Positions 1 to 5,470 of a stretch of DNA of 5,470 nucleotides are shown piece by piece (positions within the stretch are counted from its first letter, which is position 1; the number at the start of each line of letters is the position of its first letter). The stretch comes from Oscillospiraceae bacterium. Lineage in GTDB: Bacteria > Bacillota_A > Clostridia > Oscillospirales > Ruminococcaceae. Below the pieces are notes generated by a model that was given only the letters and a program-made list of their open reading frames with translations, did not search any database and was not told the origin of the DNA. The stretch covers positions 1 through 5,470 of the forward strand of contig CAAFWX010000256.1 in NCBI GenBank assembly GCA_900766795.1, read 5' to 3'. The position numbers and the translations under genes were made by a program.

Positions 1-33
1 GCAATCGCACGACAATAATTATGCGGTGTTGCC
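1..33. repeat. Imperfect inverted repeat at the contig edge, after the beta-propeller stop
   Basis: GCAA (1-4) pairs with TTGC (29-32), and CGCA (6-9) with TGCG (22-25), around an AT-rich centre. There is no T-run, so a Rho-independent terminator is not supported. It could be the end of a dispersed repeat at which assembly stopped. Nothing else is visible in these 33 bases. Confidence 0.3.
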
Positions 34-1290
34 TTAATACTGCGGGGGACGTGCCGCGGCGCGGTCCTTTGCCCACTTTCTCAAAAGCAGGAACAGCAGC
101 ACGATAATTCCAAGCAGCAGCACCAGCTTCACGATAATGAGCACCAGAGAATATTCTGCGACTTGAAGCGCGTAAAGCCGCCCAACCGCGTCGCGGAAAT
201 ACATAGTGCCGTCCGAAGCCACCGCAACCTTTCCTCCCTCGAAGTTTACGAGCTTTGCGAGTTTTGACACCTGCGGCTCGTCAAACTCCTCCATGTCGAA
301 GATTGTGTACAGGCACCAATAGTCCTCAAGCGGCGCGGTGATATAGACGTGCGTGCCGTTGCCGTAGCAGACGAGAGGGGCGGTGCACCCCGCCATTTCG
401 GGGTAGCTTTTGAGCACCTCCATCGTCAGGCTGTCGAGAATAAAGAAGCCCTCCGAGGAAGAAACGTACACCTTTCCGTTCCACATAAGCGGCGAGGACA
501 GCGCACCGCCGACAGCACAGGGGGTGAGGGTGTCCTGCTCAATAGTGCCGTCAGAGTTCAGGCGCAGCTTGTAGACGCTGCCGTCCTCGCCCGAGAGGTA
601 CACGGCGTATTCCGCGGCATATGGCGCACCCGAAACCGAGAAGCCGAGTTCGTTTTCCACTGCTTCTCCCGTCTTTGCGTCGCAGCAGACAAGCTTTGTT
701 CCAGCCGCGAAAACCACATATTCCTTGTAGTCTGTCGCCGCGCTCAAAGCGCAGTCGCTGCTGTATTCCCAAACGGTTTCAAGCCCGTTGGCGAGGTTGG
801 CGCAGATGAATTTATACTCCTCGCCCTGCACCGCAAAATATGCAAAATCATCAATGAGCGCAACGTCCGAAGAAATCGGTGCGCCGAAGCTTTTTTCCGA
901 GGTCACCTGCATTGTCTGCGCGTTGATTACCGAAATGCCGGTTTCTGTGGGCTGGACGATGGTGTTTCCGAGGACGGCGCCGCGAAAGTCGCTTGCTGCA
1001 TTTTCAAAAAGCGCAGCAGAGCCTGCGGGTGAGCCGTTCTTTTCGGAATATGCGTTCAAACTGCTTCCAATGGGCAGCAGCGCGGTGGTGTTCCATGACA
1101 TGGGAACGCCTACGTTTTCGGCTTGCTCGGTGTTCCATGCAACGTTGACATATTTTGTTTCGGAGGGCGCTTTGACGGCACGGCAGAGTTCGCTTTCTGA
1201 GTAGAAACCGCTGCTTTCTGCCATAGCAGTGGTGGGAGTGATTGCGATTAGCAGCGCTGCGGCTGCCGCGAAAAATTGTTTAAGCTTCAT
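34..1290 (-). CDS. Exported, membrane-anchored PQQ-like beta-propeller protein
   Basis: This 418-residue protein is probably displayed on the outer face of the cytoplasmic membrane; its ligand or partner is unknown. Residues 1-24 form a classic signal peptide: basic MKLK start, Ala/Leu/Ile-rich core and an AMA|ES-type cleavage site. Residues ~105-376 hold about seven repeats of the beta-propeller type, each with a short strand, a small turn and a 'V/L-Y/D-x-L/D' strand (for example near 108-127, 144-176, 190-211, 227-252, 270-296, 310-332 and 351-376); AAGTKLVCCDAKTGEAV and SGEDGSVYKLRL are the clearest. Residues ~380-403 are one hydrophobic helix, followed by a basic 15-residue tail, so the tail should be cytoplasmic. 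An ATG 11 codons upstream (1323) would overlap addA; I chose 1290 because it begins the signal peptide and has a well-spaced AAAGGG. Nine cysteines are notable for an exported protein. The propeller class is inferred from repeat pattern only; no catalytic residues are recognised. Confidence 0.85.
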   Translation of the reverse strand: MKLKQFFAAAAALLIAITPTTAMAESSGFYSESELCRAVKAPSETKYVNVAWNTEQAENVGVPMSWNTTALLPIGSSLNAYSEKNGSPAGSAALFENAASDFRGAVLGNTIVQPTETGISVINAQTMQVTSEKSFGAPISSDVALIDDFAYFAVQGEEYKFICANLANGLETVWEYSSDCALSAATDYKEYVVFAAGTKLVCCDAKTGEAVENELGFSVSGAPYAAEYAVYLSGEDGSVYKLRLNSDGTIEQDTLTPCAVGGALSSPLMWNGKVYVSSSEGFFILDSLTMEVLKSYPEMAGCTAPLVCYGNGTHVYITAPLEDYWCLYTIFDMEEFDEPQVSKLAKLVNFEGGKVAVASDGTMYFRDAVGRLYALQVAEYSLVLIIVKLVLLLGIIVLLFLLLRKWAKDRAAARPPQY

Positions 1291-1291
1291 G

Positions 1292-4200
1292 TTAATTCCC
1301 TTTGCTGTTAAGCCACTCCTCAACGTCGATAGTGACGCCCTCGGAGAAGCCGAAGATATAAACCTGTTTAACTTGCTTTCCTGTGACCTGCGGAAGAATT
1401 TCCTTGTAGGTCAGAAGCTGGCGGCAGTAGTTGTCCAGCTCCTTTTCGAGATTTGCGGCGGTGTCGGATTTGTAGTCCACAAGAACTATACCCTCGTCGC
1501 TGCCCTTGCCCTCAAGGAAGAACAGGTCGGTGCGGCCCTGAAGGCTGATGTTTCCCGTATAGGCGGAGCCGTCGGGTGCGCAAAGCCCCAGCTTGTCTGC
1601 GGGAACCTCCGCATAGAACGGCATTTCGCGCGATACCCTTGACAGGTCGGACAGCATACGCTGACCAAGGTCGCTTTCAAAGAACCGCGTCAGCTTTTCG
1701 GCACAGCCGTATTTCTCCGAGGTGAGTATCATGCGCTCGGTTTCGCTTATTTTTGCGCTGTCTGCAAGTCTGCCGACTATCCCGCGCACAGCGGCTTCAA
1801 TATCCGCAGCGCCGCGGATTTCCTCCAATGGAGCGTGCTCCATGAAGTGGTGATATGCGTCGCCGATTTCCTTTCCGGTGGGCTGCCCCTTTTTGGCAAA
1901 GGAGGGCAGGTTAAGATACACCATTGCGTCCGTTGCGCTGCCCGCACTGCTGTGAGCAAGCTCCGTGACAGAATATTTCGCCTGCATAACCGTTTCGGTA
2001 CGGTTCGGGTATTCAAGGGAAAGCTTGTGGAGAATCGAGCGGGTGAGCGCCTCGTCAGCGGGTTCGGATTCTGGAACGGCTACCCCTTGGCAGAGGTAAT
2101 CAGCGCTCACCTCGCTTGTGTGAGAGTACAGCAGGGTGTTGTTTATGCGCAGGCACTTTCCGTCCGTGCTGTCGCTGTCGAACGCGTCTGCCGCGCTCGG
2201 AGAGGAATACCTCATCATCGAGCGAACAATCCATCTTATCGGCACTCTGTCCGAGAGAATGCTTGCGGGGTCGCTGAAGCGGGGAGTAAGGTCCGCCAAG
2301 GGCTTGTTTTCGACGGCTGTGATGATAAGCTTGTCTATGGGACGTGTGAGCGAAACATAGAGCAGGCGCAGCTCCTCGCTGAAAGAGTTATCACCGATAA
2401 CCCGTTTCAGCGCCCTGTAAGGCAGCGGAGGAATCTTGTAGCGCTCGTCGGGGTTGACGTAGTTCATCGCAAGCCCGTACTCGTGGCTGCGCAGAATCGG
2501 TTTTGACGCGTCCTCGTTGTTGCAGGGGCTGTCAAGACCCGCCAGAATGCAGACAGGCATTTCCAGCCCCTTGCTTGAGTGGAAGGTCATGAACCGCACG
2601 GCGTCGGCTGCGTCCTCAGGAGCGTTTGCGGATTCAAGCGAGCTTTCGCCCAGCCTGTCCAGAAAGCGGAGGAAGTCGCTGAGCGTTCCGCCGTCTGCAT
2701 TCTCGAAGTCGGACGCGTATTTTTGCAGAAGCCTGAGGTTCGCAACGCGCTGCCTGCTTCCCTCATAGGTGGAAATGAGGTTGAACATTTCGGTGTCGTC
2801 GCAGACGGTTCTGATAAGCTCCTCGACCGAGCTGTTGCTTTTGAGAAAGCGGAAGCCCTCAAGCTGCTTCAGAAAGCCCGTCACCTTCGGGGAAACGCAG
2901 CGCTTTATGCTCCTGCCGGTAAGCTCGTCGAGGGTAATCTGCGCGTTTTTGGCTTTCTCGCTGACCTCGTCAATTGATTCGGTTTCGCGCGAGCAGAATG
3001 TGATACAGCCGAACAGGGTGCGGTTTTTCATAAGCTTTGCAATCGGCGACAGGTCGATGTCCGTGTCAAGCGGAAATCCGAGCAGCCCAAGCCTTATCTG
3101 CGCGATTTCATCGGCAGAGAAGCCGTAAAGCGGCGACATCAAGACGCGCAGCAGCGGCTCGTCTTTGAGCGGGTCGTCGATTATGCGAAGCAGGTCGATT
3201 GTCAGCGCGATTTCATCGCTCGAAAGAAAAGCGGTGTCCTTCGGCAGCATTGAGGGAATGCTGCGCTCCGTAAGCGCTTCCTTATAGACGCGCATGTTCT
3301 TGTTGCCGCGCATGAGCACGGCGATATCCCCGTATCGAACGGGGCGTAGCTTCCCGTTGTCCGTCACAAGAAATCCGCCGTAAACCAGCTCCTCAATACG
3401 CTTTGCGACAAAACGCGCCTGCTTCTGAGCGGTGGTGATTTCTGCCTCGTCGGCGCTGTCGGGGTCGGTAACCTGCTCCTTTGTGTAGTTCAGCAGGTGG
3501 ATTTCGGTGCAGTATTCCTCAGACGCTTTTTCGGGAACTTTTTCGTAAAATGCGTCCGAGCCGAGCGCTAGCTGCGCGCCGTTAGCGTAGTCAACGCCGC
3601 CGTATTTCGTTGTCATAAGCCCCGAGAAAATTTCGTTCACGCTGTCAACAATGTTGGCGCGGCTTCTGAAATTCTTGTTCAGCGGAATCACAGTGAACGG
3701 CGTAAAGCTTTTAAGTCTTGCTCCGGGGTCATTCCCGCGAAGCGGAATGCAAAGCCTTTTCCGACGGAAATGTACGGGCGTTCTGCGGATGACAAATCCT
3801 CCGTCCTCGCTGCGGAACAGCTTTGCGGGTGTCAGCCCGCTAAGGTCTTTGCTATCAGCAAGCCCCTTTGGCAGCTTAACCTTAAACACTGCACGCAGCT
3901 TGTTTTTCTCCACAAGAACAAGAACATTTTTTCTGAAACGGTTGGTGCAAAGCCTGCAAAGCTTGTTCGGCTTGCAGGACAGCTTTTCCATGATTTTGGG
4001 GTTTCCTCCGCGGAAAGCATAAATGGATTGCTTTACATCGCCGACATAGAACAGGTTGTTTCGCCCGTTTGAAAGCAGGTTGAATATTTCCGCCTGAATG
4101 TCGTTGGAGTCCTGAAACTCGTCCACGATTATGCAGCTGAACCGCTTGGAAAGCGAGCGGCGCAGGTCGTCGTCAGAACGCAGCTTCTCCAGCAGGAGAT

Positions 4201-5428
4201 ACTCGCACTCGGAAAAATCAAGCGCGCCTGATGTGTGCATTATGCTGCGGTATGTTTCGTCGTATTTTTTCAGCAGCTTTATGAAAGCGCCGATAGCGGT
4301 TTTCTGCTGCTCGAAAATCCGCTTTTCCTCATCGAGATTGATGGAAAGCGCGGCGAGGTCTGCGGGCAGGGTGAAGCGCTTTTTTACCTGCGTCATCTTT
4401 TTCTTTGCTGTGCTTTTCGGGTCTTTGCGCGAGATATCGGGCGCGCAGAACAGCCCGACATCCTCAGAAAACTGTGCGAGGGCGTTGATTGATTGGCTGC
4501 TTTTCAGCTGCTCGAGCGATTCCTGCGCCCTGCGGCAGTATCTGCGGCAGTATTCAACGTAGTCCCTCAGGCTTTGAAGCACCTCTCTGTTCCATGTCGA
4601 GGCGCAGCCCTCCTCGAATAAATAGTCGTTCACGACCTCGCTCATGGCTGGGATTACGCGCTGCGCACGGGTTACGGCGGCAGCGATTTCGTTTATCAGC
4701 ACTCCAACGAATTTCTTGGTCATGCTTTCAAAGTCGGAGTAGGTGTCAAGGCACATCTGCATCCATGCTTCGCGGTCGTCATAGCAGCACATGGCCTTGT
4801 AGACGGACAGCAGGTTTTGCTGAAGCGCTTCGTCGTCCTCAAAGCTGAACGTGCAGAACAGAATCCTGCGTTCCTCGGGGCTGATGTCCTCGGCGGAAAC
4901 GCTGTCCCCATCGTTCTTCTCGTAGAAATAGGACAGGGTGTGCTTCATTGCCTGCGCCTGCATTGAGAAAACCTTTGCGTTGTCGGCAATTACGAAATTC
5001 ATGGGCAGGGAGAATGCCTGAACGTTCTCCTTAATCAGACTTATGCAGAAAGAATCAAATGTACCGATGGACGCCGAGCGCAGCAAAATCATCTGCTCGG
5101 ACAGGTGGCGGCGCATGTCTGCGGCTTCGGCGGTGTTGTCTGCCGAAAGCTCCTTTATGCGCTCCTTTAGCTTGCGGCGAAGCTTTTCGCGAAGCTGCGC
5201 GGCAGCGTTTCTTGTAAAGGTCATTATCGCGAGGGAGTCCGCGGCGATACCGAGTGAGCGGTCTGACAGCAGGCGAATTATCCTGCTGACAAGAAGCGTG
5301 GTCTTTCCGCTGCCGGAAGAACCGATGATGGAAACGACCTGCCCCTTTTCTAAAGAGAAGTTAATATCTTTTAACACTTCGGTATGACCAAATTTTTTAT
5401 TTATATTTTCTATTTCTAAAATAGGCAT
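1292..5428 (-). CDS. addA: AddA helicase-nuclease subunit, with a foreign ABC-ATPase N-terminus and an internal insert
   Basis: AddA is the UvrD-like 3'-5' helicase and nuclease subunit of the cytoplasmic AddAB complex, which resects double-strand breaks for RecA recombination. The frame encodes 1378 residues. Helicase motifs appear in order: Walker A GSSGSGKT (36-43), Ia IMTFTRNAAAQ (68-78), TFDSFC (123-128), Walker B VDEFQD (435-440), III GDVKQSIYAFRG (463-474), IV NKNFRSR (584-590), V TFHSSKGLEMP (948-958) and VI EELRLLYVSLTR (1018-1029). The C-terminal RecB-type nuclease shows GDAYHHFMEH (1189-1198), GRTDLFF with D1301, VDYKSD with D1318 and K1320, and CRQLLTYKEIL (1335-1345). Two anomalies stand out. 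Residues 1 to ~38 are ABC-transporter sequence replacing AddA's own N-terminus and Q-motif region. Residues ~485-569 are extra compared with AddA. Removing both leaves ~1256 residues, close to the ~1230 of B. subtilis AddA. ATG 5428 is therefore probably not the real addA start. The usual partner gene addB is not visible. Family assignment is secure. Confidence 0.93.
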   Translation of the reverse strand: MPILEIENINKKFGHTEVLKDINFSLEKGQVVSIIGSSGSGKTTLLVSRIIRLLSDRSLGIAADSLAIMTFTRNAAAQLREKLRRKLKERIKELSADNTAEAADMRRHLSEQMILLRSASIGTFDSFCISLIKENVQAFSLPMNFVIADNAKVFSMQAQAMKHTLSYFYEKNDGDSVSAEDISPEERRILFCTFSFEDDEALQQNLLSVYKAMCCYDDREAWMQMCLDTYSDFESMTKKFVGVLINEIAAAVTRAQRVIPAMSEVVNDYLFEEGCASTWNREVLQSLRDYVEYCRRYCRRAQESLEQLKSSQSINALAQFSEDVGLFCAPDISRKDPKSTAKKKMTQVKKRFTLPADLAALSINLDEEKRIFEQQKTAIGAFIKLLKKYDETYRSIMHTSGALDFSECEYLLLEKLRSDDDLRRSLSKRFSCIIVDEFQDSNDIQAEIFNLLSNGRNNLFYVGDVKQSIYAFRGGNPKIMEKLSCKPNKLCRLCTNRFRKNVLVLVEKNKLRAVFKVKLPKGLADSKDLSGLTPAKLFRSEDGGFVIRRTPVHFRRKRLCIPLRGNDPGARLKSFTPFTVIPLNKNFRSRANIVDSVNEIFSGLMTTKYGGVDYANGAQLALGSDAFYEKVPEKASEEYCTEIHLLNYTKEQVTDPDSADEAEITTAQKQARFVAKRIEELVYGGFLVTDNGKLRPVRYGDIAVLMRGNKNMRVYKEALTERSIPSMLPKDTAFLSSDEIALTIDLLRIIDDPLKDEPLLRVLMSPLYGFSADEIAQIRLGLLGFPLDTDIDLSPIAKLMKNRTLFGCITFCSRETESIDEVSEKAKNAQITLDELTGRSIKRCVSPKVTGFLKQLEGFRFLKSNSSVEELIRTVCDDTEMFNLISTYEGSRQRVANLRLLQKYASDFENADGGTLSDFLRFLDRLGESSLESANAPEDAADAVRFMTFHSSKGLEMPVCILAGLDSPCNNEDASKPILRSHEYGLAMNYVNPDERYKIPPLPYRALKRVIGDNSFSEELRLLYVSLTRPIDKLIITAVENKPLADLTPRFSDPASILSDRVPIRWIVRSMMRYSSPSAADAFDSDSTDGKCLRINNTLLYSHTSEVSADYLCQGVAVPESEPADEALTRSILHKLSLEYPNRTETVMQAKYSVTELAHSSAGSATDAMVYLNLPSFAKKGQPTGKEIGDAYHHFMEHAPLEEIRGAADIEAAVRGIVGRLADSAKISETERMILTSEKYGCAEKLTRFFESDLGQRMLSDLSRVSREMPFYAEVPADKLGLCAPDGSAYTGNISLQGRTDLFFLEGKGSDEGIVLVDYKSDTAANLEKELDNYCRQLLTYKEILPQVTGKQVKQVYIFGFSEGVTIDVEEWLNSKGN
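1298..1303 (-). promoter_or_regulatory. Shine-Dalgarno site of the beta-propeller gene, inside the end of addA
   Basis: On the minus strand AAAGGG lies 7 bases before the ATG at 1290, within the last codons of addA. The addA TAA stop (1292-1294) is separated from that ATG by a single C. This site supports the start at 1290 over the one at 1323 and suggests translational coupling between the two genes. Confidence 0.7.
3730..3749. repeat. Stem-loop near one edge of the addA insert
   Basis: CATTCCCGCGAAGCGGAATG folds as an 8-bp stem with one bulged C and a GAA loop. Its position within a few bases of the inferred insert edge fits a REP-like or element-terminal palindrome. Confidence 0.65.
3758..3770. 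repeat. Short palindrome within the addA insert
   Basis: TTTCCGACGGAAA is a perfect 6-bp inverted repeat around a single A (a 5-bp stem with a 3-base loop if folded). It lies 8 bases beyond the preceding stem-loop. Confidence 0.5.
3825..3840. repeat. Short stem-loop within the addA insert
   Basis: GCGGG and CCCGC form a 5-bp all-GC stem around the loop TGTCAG. No T-run follows on either strand, so it is not read as a terminator. Confidence 0.45.
3953..3978. repeat. Inverted repeat at the other edge of the addA insert
   Basis: CCTGCAA (3953-3959) and TTGCAGG (3972-3978) form a perfect 7-bp stem, extendable by two G-C pairs past a bulged A. It coincides with the point where AddA similarity stops (Ser484/Cys485), so it could be the element's terminus. 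A 9-base near-tandem repeat, TGCAAAGCC then TGCAAAGCT, overlaps it at 3946-3963. Confidence 0.6.
5291..5428 (-). pseudogene. N-terminal fragment of an ABC-transporter ATPase, joined to addA
   Basis: The first ~46 residues match the start of an ABC ATPase of the polar amino-acid (GlnQ-like) or a related importer family: MPILEIENINKKFG, then EVLKDINFSLEKGQ, then the Walker A stretch VVSIIGSSGSGKTTLL. The A-loop aromatic is probably F13, in KKFG. Q-loop, signature and Walker B are absent because the sequence switches to AddA (VSRIIRLLSD) right after GSGKTTLL. The switch must fall in or beside the shared Walker A codons, about 5291-5314. The first 28 codons are about 23% G+C with three TTA leucines, unlike the rest of addA. 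Only 8 bases precede the ATG before adapter begins, so no ribosome site can be judged. I infer a chimeric join from another locus or organism rather than a natural fusion; the ABC subfamily cannot be fixed from so short a piece. Confidence 0.8.
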
Positions 5429-5436
5429 GTTCTAAA

Positions 5437-5470
5437 AGATCGGAAGAGCGTCGTGTAGGGAAAGAGTGTA
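5437..5470. other. Illumina TruSeq adapter read-through at the contig end
   Basis: The last 34 bases begin AGATCGGAAGAGCGTCGTGT and continue in exact agreement, as I recall it, with the reverse complement of the TruSeq universal adapter. This is library sequence, not genome, and should be trimmed. Genomic sequence ends at about 5436. It also marks the neighbouring bases as coming from the end of a short library fragment with little independent support. Confidence 0.97.

Larger units (their letters stand above)
3724..3979 (-). repeat. Candidate in-frame palindromic insertion element within addA
   Basis: Between motif III (QSIYAFRGG) and motif IV (NKNFRSR) AddA proteins normally have about 30 residues; here there are about 112. 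The extra part is roughly residues 485-569, from CKPNKLCRLC to IPLRGNDPG. The flanks still read as AddA: NPKIMEKLS on one side and TVIPLNKNFRSR on the other. The extra segment has about 22 Lys/Arg against 6 Asp/Glu and four cysteines, and does not resemble a helicase subdomain I know. Its DNA contains several short inverted repeats, and it is open over long stretches in more than one frame on both strands, as expected of a repeat element rather than an evolved domain. Edges are estimated to within about 10 codons. No transposase is present. An alternative is a lineage-specific AddA loop. Confidence 0.6.

Noticed and set aside
349..1032. A 227-codon open frame on the plus strand opposite the beta-propeller gene.
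   Set aside because: The minus-strand frame has a signal peptide, propeller repeats, a membrane anchor and a ribosome site; the plus-strand frame has none of these features.
1291..1323. An upstream ATG at 1323 as the start of the propeller protein (11 extra residues).
   Set aside because: It would overlap the end of addA, put non-signal residues before the signal peptide, and lose the well-placed AAAGGG in front of 1290.
1835..2506. A 223-codon open frame on the plus strand opposite addA.
   Set aside because: It lies wholly antisense to well-conserved AddA sequence and shows no recognisable domain, which is typical of shadow frames in GC-rich genes.
3706..3987. A 7-bp direct repeat AGCTTTT at 3706-3712 and 3981-3987 flanking the addA insert, resembling a target-site duplication.
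   Set aside because: Removing one copy plus the intervening DNA deletes 275 bases, not a multiple of three, and puts the conserved NKNFRSR motif out of frame. A shorter CTTGC pair (3717 and 3971, 254 bases apart) fails for the same reason.
3651..4072. Plus-strand open frames (3651-4022 and 3770-4072) across the addA insert, possibly a small gene carried by the insert.
   Set aside because: Both run through the insert into antisense addA, have no recognised motif, and overlap each other in different frames. They more likely reflect few stop codons in the element.
5291..5428. A genuinely new ABC-helicase fusion protein.
   Set aside because: The join falls exactly in the shared Walker A codons and next to adapter sequence, and the ABC part lacks every other ABC motif. 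Artefact is the simpler explanation.

Overview
The window suggests a piece of a metagenome-type assembly from a Clostridia-like Firmicute, possibly an Oscillospiraceae/Ruminococcus-type gut anaerobe. The grounds are an AddA-type (not RecB-type) helicase-nuclease, moderately high GC in the body of the sequence, and a Gram-positive-style exported protein with a C-terminal membrane anchor. The species assignment is inference. Both real genes lie on the minus strand, so the transcript runs from right to left.

Right edge (about 5291-5470): the last 34 bases (5437-5470) are Illumina TruSeq adapter, not genomic DNA. Next to it, about 115-140 bases encode the first ~40 residues of an ABC-transporter ATPase. 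This reading frame runs without a stop into the helicase gene exactly at the Walker A (GSGKTT) sequence that both families share. The most economical reading is a chimeric read or contig end, so the apparent ABC-AddA fusion should not be believed without independent reads.

Middle (1292 to about 5314): addA, the helicase/nuclease subunit of the AddAB double-strand-break repair enzyme, is complete from Walker A to its C-terminal RecB-type nuclease, but its native N-terminus is replaced by the ABC piece. Between helicase motifs III and IV it carries about 84 extra residues (about 3724-3979). This stretch is in frame, very basic, rich in small inverted repeats at the DNA level and unlike the family. 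It looks like an intragenic, frame-preserving palindromic repeat insertion and is the best candidate for real novelty here.

Left (34-1290): one base after the addA stop codon begins an exported, PQQ-like beta-propeller protein with a signal peptide and a single C-terminal transmembrane anchor. It has its own Shine-Dalgarno-like sequence inside the end of addA, so the two genes are probably co-transcribed and translationally coupled, although no functional link between them is evident. Bases 1-33 hold only an imperfect inverted repeat at the contig edge. I see no RNA genes, CRISPR arrays, transposase genes or convincing promoters or terminators. The partner gene addB, normally next to addA in Firmicutes, is not in the window; the upstream side is cut by the chimera and adapter.
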